Source: Lentisphaeria bacterium (GTDB lineage Bacteria; Verrucomicrobiota; Lentisphaeria; Victivallales; Victivallaceae). Taken from it: DNA of 64,000 nucleotides. The notes beneath the pieces are model-generated. The model was not told the DNA's origin. It saw only the letters and a program-made list of their open reading frames with translations, and did no database searches. The stretch is taken from assembly GCA_022009855.1 (NCBI GenBank), contig CP091727.1, positions 1,798,001-1,862,000 on the forward strand. The letters run 5' to 3'. Shown here one piece after another: positions 42,165-52,479 of this stretch (position 1 is the stretch's first letter; every line of letters starts with the position of its first letter). Position numbers and translations under genes: made by a program.

Positions 42165-43398
42165 TCAGTCGAGGTCGGCGATGTGGCAGGGGTAGTCGAG
42201 CGCCTTGCGGAGCGCGTCGAGATCGAGTTCCCACGTTTCGCACTTCCGCTCGATCTGCATCGCGGCGGCCAGTCCGCATACCTGACCGGTCATCGCCACC
42301 GCCGGAATCAGCCGGGCGGCGTCCCAGGCGTCGCCGATCGCCGAGACCGAACGGCCCGCCACCAGCAGCGAACCGATGTGCTCCTTCGGAATCATCACAC
42401 CGAACGGAACCTCCCAGATGATCCCCGGGCCGGAAATTCCGGCGATCATGCCGATCGAATCCGGTTCCGCCCGGTTGTATTGCTGATTCTGCATCGTCCG
42501 GTCCCCCCTCGATCGAATAGATCTTGCGGAAGAGCGGCATCAGCGGCAGCTTCACCGGGAAGAGCGTCTCACGGTCCGCTTCGCCGCTCTCGTACGCCTT
42601 GCGGTAATGCTCGCGCATCACCCGGTGGCTCTTGAGCACGAACTCCGAAACCGATTTTCCGGAAATGCCGTGGAAATAGAGCTTCTCCCGGTCCTCTCCT
42701 TCCGGCAGTTCAACGTCGTGGAGCATATCCGCCCGGCCGGGAATCGGCGTGAACTCCCTCGTCACGTTGGAGCCGAACAGCCCCAGCGGAATGTTGTCGA
42801 AGGGGGAGCGCTTCTGGCGTTTTTCATCGTAGTCCAGCATCCAGGTCGCGAGGCAGTTGTCGTCGGTCCGGCAGGAGGCGCCGGCACGGCGGGCGAGATC
42901 AGCGTCGCCGGTGGCGTCGATGAAGCACTTCGCCTCGATGCGGAGCCGGCCGCTCTTGTTTTCGACCTCGACCGCCGCGATTCTGCCGTTGTCGCGCTCG
43001 ACCGCGCAGAAGAGGGTGTCCAGCCAGATGTCGACGCCCGCCTCTTCGAGCGCCTCGTCGAGCGCCAGCATGAACGCCGCGGGACTGAACGCCGCCTGGA
43101 GCCGTTCGGTCGTTTCCGTGTTCCGGCCGTTCTTCCACGCCGTCGGGACTCGTCCCGGCCCGTAGAGGAGACTCCGGTGCAGCAGCTCTTCGGAGACGCC
43201 GAAGGTGACCTGCCGGCCGCGGCCGTCGCAGAGCGGCAGATAGAAGTAGATCAGCCCGGCGGTGGCGAGACCGCCGAGCAGCACGTTTTTCTCCATCAGG
43301 ATGGTTTTGCAGCCGCAGCGGGCGGCCTGCAGGGCGGCTGCGGCACCGGCGACACCGCCGCCGATCACCGCGACATCATATTGTTTTGCGGACTTCAC
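42165..43398 (-). CDS. FAD-dependent oxidoreductase 2
   Basis: About 411 residues of the same family as the convergent gene at 40810. YDVAVIGGGVAGAAAALQAA, LMEKNVLLGGLATAGLI and FIDATGDADLARRAGA are present, with the C-terminal FAD segment SLLVAGRSVSAIGDAWDAAR. The GTG at 43398 is preferred, with AAAGGAG 7 bases upstream and the fold beginning within ten residues. One frameshift near 42500 (coding-strand GAGGGGGGACC) joins YSIEG to DRTMQNQQYNRAEPDS. It ends only 15 bases from the convergent homologue. The divergent AraC-type regulator is the likely controller. Confidence 0.8.
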
Positions 43399-43435
43399 GG
43401 AAACTCTCCTTTCGGTTTGTCGTTTGATCCATAAC

Positions 43436-43467
43436 ATACCACACATTTCCTTAAAACAAAATGGTAT
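43436..43467. promoter_or_regulatory. Inverted repeat in the divergent FAD2/AraC control region
   Basis: ATACCA (43436-43441), 20 bases and TGGTAT (43462-43467) form a perfect inverted repeat in the 141-base region. On the minus strand an extended -10 (TGGTATGTT) for the oxidoreductase overlaps the left arm. Confidence 0.35.
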
Positions 43468-43504
43468 TTTTTCTGAATTTTATGTCTATCCGTCCAAAAG
43501 CGGC

Positions 43505-43540
43505 TTGAAAAGGGGAGCGAAGCGAACTATACTTTTCCCA
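43505..43540 (+). promoter_or_regulatory. Promoter of a probably leaderless AraC-type mRNA
   Basis: TTGAAA (43505-43510), 17 bases, TATACT (43528-43533). The ATG follows the -10 by only 6 bases, so transcription would start at or next to the start codon and the mRNA would have no ribosome site. Confidence 0.55.
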
Positions 43541-44390
43541 TGCAGAAGATCGATATCAGTCCCGGTCAGATTTTTGACGGAATCCACGTCCGGCTATTGC
43601 GCGTTGCGACCGGAGCGATCACCTCGCGCTCTCCTGGGTGGTGTCGCTGCGGCTATCCGGAGTTCATCCTGATCCGCGAAGGGGCGGTACGGAGCGAGTT
43701 CAAGGAGGCGCCGGGGCGGTTCATCGAGCGGCCCGCCCATTCGATCATCCACTTCCCGCAGGATTCGATCCGCCGTACCTGGCTGGCGTCGGAGGAGCGG
43801 GCGCCGTTCGTGTCGTTGACCTTTTCCGCCCGGAGCGACCTGCTCTTCGATCTCCTCGGTCTGCTGGAGATTCCGGATTTCATCCGCTCGGTGGAGGCGG
43901 AGGAGATCATGTGCCGGATGGTTCCTCTCGCCGGAGCGGGACACGCTTGCCGACCAGCTGCTCGTTCAGGAGCTGCTGCTGCGTTTTCTGCGGATCGTGG
44001 TTATGCAGTCGGCGATCCGCGCGGAGGCGGTCCGCTTCTGCCGGGAGCGGTGGTTTCAGGAGGTGACCGCCTGCATCGATTCCCGAGCCGGGGCTGGCGT
44101 TCTCGCCGGGGGAGCTGGCGAAGCGGTGCGGCATGTCCCGCCAGTCCTTCTACAGCAAGTTCAAGCAGGCGACCGGAATGGCGCCGCTGGAGTACATCCG
44201 GCGCAAGCGTCTGCGCGAAGCGGAACTCTTGCTGCTCGACGGCGACGCCGGAATCGGCGAAATCGCGGAAAAACTGCGCTTCTCCGATCAGTTCCACTTC
44301 TCCCATCTCTTCAAGAAGGTGTACGGCATGTCGCCGCTGAGCTTCCGCAAGGCGGGCCGGGAACGGAACCGGCAGCTTTACCGGAGCTGA
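43540..44390 (+). CDS. AraC-family transcriptional regulator
   Basis: About 284 residues. N-terminal cupin-like sensor (GWCRCGYPEFILIREGAV) and C-terminal double helix-turn-helix (FSPGELAKRCGMSRQSFYSK, then IGEIAEKLRFSDQFHFSHLF) ending MSPLSFRK. Two frameshifts, near 43928 and 44087. Divergent from FAD oxidoreductase 2 and convergent with an SGNH hydrolase. The start lies at the expected transcription start, so it is probably translated leaderless. Confidence 0.8.
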
Positions 44391-44397
44391 AACCGGT

Positions 44398-45492
44398 TCA
44401 TTTGGTGTCGTCGAGCGGGGCGAGCATCCGTTTGAGCCGGTCGGCGATCCGTTCGGCCATCAGCGCCGCGCCGAGGTCGTTCGGGTGGCAGTTGTCGATG
44501 GTGCAGTCGTAGCGGAACGGACCGGAGAAGAGCGTCTCTCCGTCGAGGAAATCCACGAACCGGTCGCCCTCGTCGAGTGCGTGGAGGTGTGTCCGCATGA
44601 TGATCTCCCGGCGGCGTTTCCCATCGGGGGTGTTCATGAAGTCGCAGCGCGAGGTGAGCAGCACCGGCAGTTCCGGGCAGAGCGTGCGCAGGTGGCGGAA
44701 GAACGGCTCATGCGTCCGGGCGAGAAACTCGGATCGGGAGCGTTATGGTCATATTCGAGCACCAGCGCGGCCGGATCGAGTCCGGCGATCTGGTCGGCGA
44801 TGTGAAGTTCCCCGAGGCAGGCGCCGCTGAACCCCATGTTGATCATGGGCAGGTCGAGCAGGCGGGAGACGATGGCCGGGTAGTTCATGCCGGGGCGGCT
44901 GACCGCGCCGCAGTTGGTGATGGAGGAGCCGTAGAAGAGGAGCGGTTTCTCCATCCGGTGCGGTGTGGGTTGTTCGATGCGGCAGCCGGGATCGACGCCG
45001 ATCCGGATGGCCCGGACCGCGCTGTGGAGCGGGAAGTAGAGCGTGTATTCCCGGAACTCCCGCTGCCGGGGCAGCGGCAGGGCGGGAGAAGAGCAGTTCC
45101 GCGTGCTGGTCCTGTGAGGCGGGGAACTGGTTGCCGCAGAATCGCTTCTCCGTGCCGGAGCCGATGTAGAGGTCGAAACCGGTGCTGGCCCGGCGCTGAG
45201 GCCCGGCGTAGAGTTCGTCGTAGGTGACGTCGAGGGCGATTGCGGTCGAATCGGTGATGAAGCGGAGCACTTCACCCGCGCCCTGCCGGCTCATCGGGAG
45301 CACCTGCGGGCGGATGCACTGTTCTGCGGCTTCGAGCGGCAGGCGGCTCCGGTGCCCCTCGGCGTCGAGGAAGGGGAAGCCTTCCAGTGCAAACGGGGCG
45401 GCGAATCCGTCGTGGAAGACCATTTCGCGGCCGTTTACATTCTGCGGTTTGTAGTTGGTGTCGAGATCAGAGAAATCTTTTTCCGGAACCAT
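44398..45492 (-). CDS. SGNH/GDSL hydrolase with N-terminal beta domain
   Basis: About 364 residues. An N-terminal jelly-roll-like segment (about 1-150) precedes the SGNH domain, which has FYGSSITNCGAVSRPGMNYP with the nucleophile Ser in the GSSIT block, the LEYDHNAP block, and near the end DNCHPNDLG with the Asp and His. It is probably an acyl- or acetylesterase acting on sugars; there is no signal peptide. Frameshifts near 45080 and 44735. The ATG at 45492 has GAGGG 8 bases upstream. Convergent with the AraC gene, with only 7 bases between them. Confidence 0.75.
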
Positions 45493-45548
45493 TTCTTTTT
45501 CCCTCAAATATGTTCCCGGGCGCAGCCCGATTGAATCTTGTCCGATTT

Positions 45549-45576
45549 AAGATAGTATCTTTTTCCGGTTTGGCAA
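45549..45576 (-). promoter_or_regulatory. Promoter and palindrome of the SGNH hydrolase gene
   Basis: On the minus strand TTGCCA, 16 bases, TATCTT. The -10 is one arm of a perfect 13-base palindrome AAGATA-G-TATCTT (45549-45561), a likely operator. Confidence 0.45.
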
Positions 45577-45711
45577 TGGCGAAACGCATCAAAAATTCCC
45601 GAACAGGCGTATTTTGATGAATTCGCCACTGCATTTCCGGGGGACCCGCCTTCCGTCTCGCGGCGATTGGCGAGGGCGGAAGTTTTCCGGCGATTTTCAC
45701 TTACCTGCGGT

Positions 45712-45749
45712 GATTTGCAAATTTACAAATCGCAAATCCATGCTATATT
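45712..45749 (+). promoter_or_regulatory. Promoter of hom with inverted repeat
   Basis: TTTACA (45722-45727), 16 bases and TATATT (45744-45749). An inverted repeat GATTTGC-N13-GCAAATC (45712-45738) covers the -35 and spacer. Together with the SGNH promoter this is the only recognisable content of the 45493-45798 gap. Confidence 0.5.
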
Positions 45750-45798
45750 ATCTTTTCAGAACTGTTTTTACTATGGATTCAAGATAATCACAGGGAAA

Positions 45799-47097
45799 AT
45801 GACCGTGAAAGAGATCAAAGTCGGAATCATCGGATTTGGAACCGTCGGCGCCGGCGTCGCCGCCAACATCCTCGCCAACAGCGATGTGATCGCCAGCCGC
45901 ACCGGTGTGAAACTCGTCCTCGCCAAAGTCGCCGATCTCGATATCACCACCGACCGCGGCGTGCGGATTCCGGAAGGGGTCCTCACCACCGACGCCGCCG
46001 AGGCGATTCGCGAAGCGGACATCGTCGTCGAACTGGTCGGCGGCACGACGGTTGCGAAAAAATTCATCCTCGACTCCATCCGGGCGGGCAAGCCGGTGGT
46101 CACCGCCAACAAGGCGCTGCTCGCACTCCACGGCGAGGAGATCTTCGCCGCCGCCGAGGCCGCCGGTGTCGACGTCTACTACGAAGCGAGCGTCGCGGGC
46201 GGAATTCCGATCATCAAGGCGTTGCGTGAAGGGCTGGTTTCCAATCGGATCCACCGCATCTACGGCATCATGAACGGCACCTGCAACTACATCCTCACCC
46301 GCATGGAAAACGAAGGGGCTGACTTCAGCACCGTTCTCGCCGACGCGCAGAAGCTCGGTTACGCCGAGGCGAATCCCTCGCTCGACATCGACGGCTTCGA
46401 CACCGCGCACAAGACGGCGATTCTTGCCGCGCTCGCCTTCGGGGAGTGGTTCGGGCTCGATCCGGTCCACGTCGAAGGAATCCGCGACCTCGAGCTGGCC
46501 GACCTGCGCTACGCCGAGGAGCTCGGTTACCGGATCAAACTGCTGGCGGTCATCAAGGAATCCGACGGCGACGTGCAGATGAGCGTCCGGCCGACGCTGA
46601 TTCCCCGGAACACCTTGCTCGCCAATATCTCCGACGTTTTCAACGGTGTGCTGGTCGAGGGCGACACCGTCGGGCAGACCCTCTTCTACGGCCGCGGCGC
46701 CGGGCGGAACGCCACCGCCAGCGCGGTGGTCGCCGACCTCACTGATGTGGCGATCAACCTCGCGGTCGGGTCGGTGCGCCGGATTCCCGCTTTCCGGCCG
46801 GGGAAACTTTTCCGGCGGGTGCTGTCGATGGAGGAGAGTTCGAGCCGCTTCTATCTCCGGCTTCAGGTGCGGGACTGTCCCGGCGTGATCGCGTCGATCG
46901 CGCAGATTCTCGCCGACAAGTCGATCAGCATTTCCAGCCTGATCCAGCACGAGCGTCGCGAGGCGGACGGCACGGTGGCGCTGGTGATTCTGACCCACGT
47001 CGCGCCGGAGAAGAGCCTCCGCGCCGCGCTGGCGGAACTCGCGACGCTTTCGATCAATCAGTCGCCGGTCAAACTCATGCGCATCGAAGACATCTAG
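45799..47097 (+). CDS. hom: Homoserine dehydrogenase
   Basis: An intact 432-residue enzyme reducing aspartate semialdehyde to homoserine with NAD(P)H, leading to threonine and methionine. NAD-binding GIIGFGTVGAGVA near residue 8, substrate-site GIMNGTCNYILTRM, then GYAEANPSLDIDGFDTAHK with the catalytic Lys region, and a C-terminal ACT domain (DCPGVIASIAQILADKSISI) for feedback control, as in bacterial Hom. The ATG at 45799 has a close AGGGA; a GTG two codons later would give better spacing. Aspartokinase follows 21 bases downstream, so the aspartate-family genes form one unit. Confidence 0.93.
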   Translation: MTVKEIKVGIIGFGTVGAGVAANILANSDVIASRTGVKLVLAKVADLDITTDRGVRIPEGVLTTDAAEAIREADIVVELVGGTTVAKKFILDSIRAGKPVVTANKALLALHGEEIFAAAEAAGVDVYYEASVAGGIPIIKALREGLVSNRIHRIYGIMNGTCNYILTRMENEGADFSTVLADAQKLGYAEANPSLDIDGFDTAHKTAILAALAFGEWFGLDPVHVEGIRDLELADLRYAEELGYRIKLLAVIKESDGDVQMSVRPTLIPRNTLLANISDVFNGVLVEGDTVGQTLFYGRGAGRNATASAVVADLTDVAINLAVGSVRRIPAFRPGKLFRRVLSMEESSSRFYLRLQVRDCPGVIASIAQILADKSISISSLIQHERREADGTVALVILTHVAPEKSLRAALAELATLSINQSPVKLMRIEDI

Positions 47098-47118
47098 GCA
47101 GAGGAACTGGAAATCATC

Positions 47119-48531
47119 ATGGGAATTCATACCGTAGAAAAAATCGGCGGAACCAGCATGACCCGCTTCGGCGAGCTGATGGAAAACATCCTCATCGGCA
47201 ACCGCCGTGGTCCGGAGCTTTACAACCGCATCTTCGTCGTCTCCGCCTACGGCGGGGTCACCAACCTGCTGCTCGAGAACAAGAAGACTGCCGAGCCGGG
47301 CATCTTCGCGGCGTTCGCCGCCGGCGACCGGTCGTGGGCGGATAAGCTCGAATCGACCCGCGCCGAACTGATCCGGCTCAACCGCACCTTCGAATCCCTC
47401 GGACTCCGGCAGGATGCGGCGGATGATTTCGTCAACGAGCGGATGGACGGGGTGAAGAGCTGCCTGCGCAACCTGATGCAGCTGCGCAGCTTCGGCCATT
47501 TCCACCGCGAGGACTATTTGCCGGCGGCGCGCGAACTGCTCAGCTCGGTCGGCGAGGCGCACAGCGCCTTCAATTCGACGTTGATCCTGCGGGAACACGG
47601 TGTCAATGCGGTGTTCGTCGACCTCTCGGGCTGGAAGGATCAGGAGACCGGCACGATGGAGGAGACGATTCTGCACCACATTCAGGGGCTGGATTTCTCG
47701 CAGTGCATGCCGATCGTCACCGGCTACGCCAAGTGCGCCGAAGGGGTGATGGCGAAGTTCGACCGCGGCTACAGCGAGATTACCTTCAGCAAGCTCGCGG
47801 TGGTGACGCAGGCGCGGGAAGGGGTGATCCACAAGGAGTTCCACCTCTCCACCGGCGACCCGAAACTGATCGGCAAGGACAAGGTCCGGACGATCGGACA
47901 CACCAATTTCGACATCGCCGACCAGCTGGCGGACATGGCGATGGAGGCGATTTCCCGAAGGCCTCCAAGGCGATGGAATTGAACAACATTCCGATCCGGG
48001 TGGCCAACGCGTTCGACCCGGGCAATCCGGGTACGCTGATCAGCCGCAACTACGTTTCGCCGAATCCGCGGGTGGATATGATCTGCGGGCGGCGCGATCT
48101 CTTCGCGGTGGAGGTGTTCGATCCGGAGATGGTCGGCGAGAGCGGCTACGACTTCCGGGTGCTGCAGAGTTTTTGCGAAGCACCGCGTCAGCTACATCGC
48201 CAAGAACACCAATGCCAACACGATCACCCACTATGTGCCGGAGCGTTCGCGCGGGCTGGATGCCTGTCTTGCCGAACTGGCGGAAAACTTCCCCGCCGCG
48301 AAGATCTCCACCCGCAAGGTGGCGGTGATCGCGGTGATCGGCAGCAACATGAAGATTCCGGGCTTCCTGTCGCGGGCGGCGAAGGCGCTGGCCGAGGCGA
48401 AGATCAACGTTCTGGCGCTGGACCAGTGCATGCGGCAGGTCAATATGCAGTTCATCATCGACCGAGCGGATTTCGAGGCGGCGCAGAAGGCGCTGCATCA
48501 TGAACTGGTGGAGAACGAGGCGCTGCTGTAG
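47119..48531 (+). CDS. lysC: Aspartate kinase
   Basis: About 471 residues, first enzyme of the aspartate pathway, phosphorylating Asp. The N-terminal motif is VEKIGGTSM rather than the usual KFGGTS. Further landmarks are RIFVVSAYGGVTNLLLE, PIVTGYAKCAEGVMAKFDRGYSE and two C-terminal ACT domains (RRDLFAVEVFDPEM, then VAVIAVIGSNMKIPGFLSRA). It is a PVC-like form rather than the E. coli type. Frameshifts near 47951 (GATTTCCC, one T short, restoring IFPKASKAMELNNIP) and 48172 (T5, one T short, restoring FFAKHRVSYIAKNTN). Together with hom it should feed Lys, Thr and Met synthesis. Confidence 0.88.
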
Positions 48532-48561
48532 GCGGGATACCCCGGAGAGAGGAGGCCGGTG

Positions 48562-49374
48562 ATGGAATTTGCGGCGGGTTCGGTGGCTGGCGCACTGCTG
48601 CTGACGACGCTGGCCGGTGCGGCGACGGTGCTGGGCGCCGCCGCGGCATTTTTCACCCGGCGGACCAATACCCGTGCACTTTCGGTGGCGCTCGGGCTCT
48701 CCGGCGGCGTGATGGTCTACATCTCATTTGTCGAGCTGCTGGCCGGAGCCAACCGCGAGTTGCGGGGAGGTGTTCGGCGGGGCGCCCGGCGCGTTTATTT
48801 CGATGGGGGCGTTTTTCGGCGGAATGCTGCTGGCGGCGGTGATCGACCGGCTGGTACCGGAGCCGGTCAATCCGCACGAGACCCGGAGCGTGGAAGATAT
48901 GGAGCTGCCTCACGCGGACTTCCGGCCGCTGCGTCGGGCGGGGTTCCGGTTTGCGGCGGCGATCGCGATTCACAAGTTTCCGGAGGGGCTGGCGGTGTTC
49001 GCCGCGAGCCTCGGCGGACTGGAACTGGGGATCCCGGTGGCACTGGCGATGGCGCTGCACAACATACCGGAAGGGCTGGCGGTATCGGTGCCGGTCTACT
49101 ATGCGACCGGGGACCGGAAGCGGGCGTTTCTCTGCGCGTCGCTGACCGGGCTGGCCGATCCGGCGGGCGCCCTGCTCGGATACCTGATTCTCGCGCCGTT
49201 TCTGGATGGAACGGTGCTGAATATGATCTATGCGGCGGTGGCGGGGGGGTGATGGTGTTCGTCACCTTTGACGGCCTGCTGCCGATGGCGCACAAGTACG
49301 GGGAGTCGCACTGGTCGCTGTACGGACTGATCGCCGGAATGTTCCTGATGGCTCTCGGGCTGGCGGTGGTTTAG
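48562..49374 (+). CDS. ZIP-family metal transporter (ZupT-like)
   Basis: About 270 residues, eight hydrophobic segments. AAAIAIHKFPEGLAVFAASL and ALAMALHNIPEGLAVSVPVY are the two metal-binding helices IV and V of ZupT-type zinc/iron importers. Two frameshifts near 48767 (GCGGGGAGG, one G too many, restoring REVFGGAPGAFISMGAFFGG) and 49247 (G7 before TGATGG, restoring VMVFVTFDGLLPMAHKYG). GGAGG lies 6 bases before the ATG. Located between lysC and proS in the same direction. Confidence 0.85.
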   Translation: MEFAAGSVAGALLLTTLAGAATVLGAAAAFFTRRTNTRALSVALGLSGGVMVYISFVELLAGANRELRGGVRRGARRVYFDGGVFRRNAAGGGDRPAGTGAGQSARDPERGRYGAASRGLPAAASGGVPVCGGDRDSQVSGGAGGVRREPRRTGTGDPGGTGDGAAQHTGRAGGIGAGLLCDRGPEAGVSLRVADRAGRSGGRPARIPDSRAVSGWNGAEYDLCGGGGGVMVFVTFDGLLPMAHKYGESHWSLYGLIAGMFLMALGLAVV

Positions 49375-49411
49375 AAAGGTGATTATCCAACTATTGCAGG
49401 GGTTTTGAACG

Positions 49412-51145
49412 ATGAAAATGAGCAAACTGGTCGGGCGCCGGATCAAGGAGGATCCGAAGGACGCGAAGACTGTCAGTCACAAATTTCTGATTCGCGGCGG
49501 CTGCATCCGCCCGGTGTCGGCGGGAATCTATTCGCTGCTGCCGACGGGGGAGCGGATCGTCAGAAAGATTGAAGCGATCATCCGCGAGGAGATGAACCGC
49601 ATCGACGGGCAGGAGGTGCTGATGCCGGTGGTGCTTCCGGCGGACCTCTGGCAGGAGTCCGGGCGGTACGAGTCGGTCGGCGCGGAGCTGCTGCGTTTCC
49701 GCGACCGCAACGAGAAGCCGATGATTCTGGCGATGACCCACGAGGAGGCGATCGTCCACCTGGTGCGCACCGAGCTCAACAGCTACAAGCAGCTGCCGGT
49801 GATGCTCTATCAGATTCAGACCAAGTACCGCGACGAGGCGCGTCCGCGGGCGGGATTGATCCGCACGCGCGAATTCACGATGAAGGACGCCTACAGTTTC
49901 CACACAGACCAGGCGGATCTGGAGCGCTACTACGCCCGCTGCCACGAGGCCTACGAGCGGATCTTCCGCCGGGTGGGGATGAAGAACGTGCTGTCGATCG
50001 AATCCAATTCCGGCATGATGGGCGGCAAGGTGTCGCATGAGTTCATGGCGATCTGCGACTGCGGCGAGGACACCGTCATCACCAATGCCGACTACAGCTA
50101 CCGGGCCAACCGGGAGATCGCGGTGGCGGCCTGGAAGTTCGAAAAAGGCGAACCGCTTCCGCTGGAGAAGGTTCACACGCCCGGTATGAAGACGATCGAA
50201 GAGGTTGCCGGATTTCTCGGCGTGAAGCCGGAGAACACCGGCAAGGCGGTCTTCTATCAGGACGCGCACACCGGCGAACTCATCTTCGTGCTGATCCGCG
50301 GTGACTTCGAGGTCAACGAGGTGAAGCTGGCCAACGCATTGAAGGTGCCTGAGCTGAAGTTCGCCGACGATGCCGCGATCGAGGCGGCGGGCGCGGTGCC
50401 CGGGTTCGCCAGTCCGGTTGGAATCGATCCCGGCAGGGCGCGGATCGTCGTGGACCGTTCGGCGGCGGAGTCGGGCAATCTGGTGGTCGGCGCCAACGAG
50501 GCGGACTTCCACTACCGGAACTTCAACTTCGACCGCGACCTGGCCGGGAGCGACTGCCTGGTCACCGACATCGCCTGCGTGCGGGAGGGGGATCCCTGTC
50601 CGCTCACCGGGCAGCCGCTGCAGTTCCTGCGCGGCATCGAGGTGGGGAACATCTTCCAGCTCGGGACCAAGTATTCCGACGCGATGCACTGCGACTATCT
50701 CGACCGGGACGGCAAATCGCATCCGATGGTCATGGGCTGCTACGGCATCGGCGTCGGCCGGGCGATGGCTGCGGTGATCGAGCAGAGCTGTGACGAATAC
50801 GGTCCGATCTGGCCGATGTCGATTGCGCCGTGGCAGGTGGAGCTGTGTGCGATCAATCCGGAGAAGGAGGGGGTCGGTGAAGCGTGTGAGCGGCTCTACT
50901 CCGAACTGCAGGCCGCCGGCATCGAGGTTCTCTACGACGATCGCGGCGAGAAGGCCGGATCGATGTTCAGCGACGCCGATCTGCTCGGCATTCCGTTGCG
51001 GCTGGTGGTGTCGCCCCGGACGCTGGCGGAGAAGCAGGCGGAGTTCAAGGTGCGGGGCAGCCGCGACGCGGAACGGATTGCGCTCGACGCGGTGGTCTCC
51101 CACGTCGCCGCCCGGATTGAGGCGGAGATGGAGAAGTACCGCTGA
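49412..51145 (+). CDS. proS: Prolyl-tRNA synthetase (bacterial type with editing insert)
   Basis: An intact 577-residue class II synthetase charging tRNA-Pro. Class II motifs: SAGIYSLLPTGERIVRKIEA (motif 1 region), then TKYRDEARPRAGLIRTREFT (motif 2 with catalytic Arg), and GCYGIGVGRAMAAVIEQ (motif 3). The INS editing domain lies between motifs 2 and 3 (TGKAVFYQDAHTGELIFVLI), with anticodon-binding domain at the end. Length and domain order are those of the E. coli-type enzyme. It is one of the few long genes in the window with no frameshift. Confidence 0.95.
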   Translation: MKMSKLVGRRIKEDPKDAKTVSHKFLIRGGCIRPVSAGIYSLLPTGERIVRKIEAIIREEMNRIDGQEVLMPVVLPADLWQESGRYESVGAELLRFRDRNEKPMILAMTHEEAIVHLVRTELNSYKQLPVMLYQIQTKYRDEARPRAGLIRTREFTMKDAYSFHTDQADLERYYARCHEAYERIFRRVGMKNVLSIESNSGMMGGKVSHEFMAICDCGEDTVITNADYSYRANREIAVAAWKFEKGEPLPLEKVHTPGMKTIEEVAGFLGVKPENTGKAVFYQDAHTGELIFVLIRGDFEVNEVKLANALKVPELKFADDAAIEAAGAVPGFASPVGIDPGRARIVVDRSAAESGNLVVGANEADFHYRNFNFDRDLAGSDCLVTDIACVREGDPCPLTGQPLQFLRGIEVGNIFQLGTKYSDAMHCDYLDRDGKSHPMVMGCYGIGVGRAMAAVIEQSCDEYGPIWPMSIAPWQVELCAINPEKEGVGEACERLYSELQAAGIEVLYDDRGEKAGSMFSDADLLGIPLRLVVSPRTLAEKQAEFKVRGSRDAERIALDAVVSHVAARIEAEMEKYR

Positions 51146-51169
51146 CCGGAGAAAAAAATCCCGGGGTAC

Positions 51170-51198
51170 TTGAAAACACTCTGAAAATATCGTATATT
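51170..51198 (+). promoter_or_regulatory. Putative promoter after proS
   Basis: TTGAAA, 17 bases and TATATT, ending 54 bases before the next ATG, suggesting that the unknown-nifU-prfB group has its own transcript. Confidence 0.6.
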
Positions 51199-51251
51199 GT
51201 TGAAATCCGGTCAGGGCAATCCGGCCGGCACGGCAAGGGAGGAGAAGGCTG

Positions 51252-52461
51252 ATGAAGCGTGGAACAGGAAGGCTTGCGGGAGCGCTGCTGCTCCTCTTCG
51301 CCGCCTGCGGAGTGCATGCGGTGGAGGGGAACCTTGTGGTCACGCTTTCGCAGAATCTGCAGGATCAATGGGAGCACATTCTTCCCGGGCGTCCGCCGCA
51401 GGTTTCCACGGTTTCCCGGGTGGTGCCGGGGCAGCCCTTCTCGATCCGGCTGGTTCTCGGCCGCTTCGCGCTCAAGGACGGGGCCGCCGATGTGACGGCC
51501 GACCTGGAGCAGGTCAATCCGGACGGAACGAAAGAGGCGATCGGCCGTGATCTCGTCATCTTGCGGGGAAAGAGCGACGGAAAAGGCGTGTTTCTCTCAA
51601 ACTTCTATCTGGAAGCGGTGATGGAGGAAAAGGATGCGCCCGGGACATACCGGATCGTCGGGAAACTCCGCGACCGCAACGACGGTTCGGAGAAGCCGCT
51701 GGAGTGCTCGTGGCAGCTGACGCCGCCGCCGGATCCTTACCCCGCGGTGGAGCTCAAACAGAGCGGCGAAGTGCTCAGCAACTACTACCGTTCACCGAAG
51801 CCGGAACTGCTGCCGGGGTTTCTGGAGAGCTGTCTGCGGGAGCGGCCCGGCTTGAACGGCAAGACGCTTTCGCTCTATTACGGACTGGGATTGCTCTTCC
51901 GGCTGAATCCGCAGCTGCACGGGGGAGCTGCTCCGGATCGCGGCGGCGCAGCAGACGGCGGAGAGCCGCCGGGCGGTGGCGGCGGTGATCCATTTTCTGG
52001 GCCGGGAGGCGGGGGAGAATCTGCATCCGAAGCTCGATGAGGGCGACGAGCCGGGAGCTGGATGAACTCGTGCTGCTGCCGGACGAAGTCCCCGACACGA
52101 TTCGGACTCCCGGGGGAGCTCGATCAGCTGTGGTTCGAGTTCTTCGCGACCGGAAAGGTGGAGCCGGTCCGGCGGTTGGTCGAGCAGCTTGCCCGGCCCG
52201 GCGAAATGCTGACGCCGAAGGAGTTCAAGGCGAAGAAGGAGAAGGGAGAGACCACGCCGGGAGGATCTGGAGAAACTGAAGAATTTCCTGATCACTCTGG
52301 CCGCGAACTGGTCGCTCAACTCCAACGCGAAACAGCATCCGCTGGTGAGGTATTACCTCGAAGCGATGCTGACGCGGGGTGAAATCAAACATCCGCGTTC
52401 CGCGGCTCTGGTCAAGGAGATTCTGCGGAAGGCATCACTCCCGGAGAAAGCCGGGAAATAG
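51252..52461 (+). CDS. Secreted or periplasmic protein of unknown function
   Basis: About 402 residues with signal peptide LAGALLLLFAACGVHA. A beta-rich N-terminal half (VVPGQPFSIRLVLGRFALKD) is followed by a helical C-terminal half (GELLRIAAAQQTAESRRAVA, then LKNFLITLAANWSL). I do not recognise the family. Three or four frameshifts, all in G runs before AG: near 51915, 52030, 52110 and 52262; correcting them gives one continuous protein ending KASLPEKAGK. Preceded by GGAGG. It lies between proS and nifU, 19 bases before the latter. Confidence 0.6.
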
Positions 52462-52479
52462 AAGAGAGGAGTGTGTATC

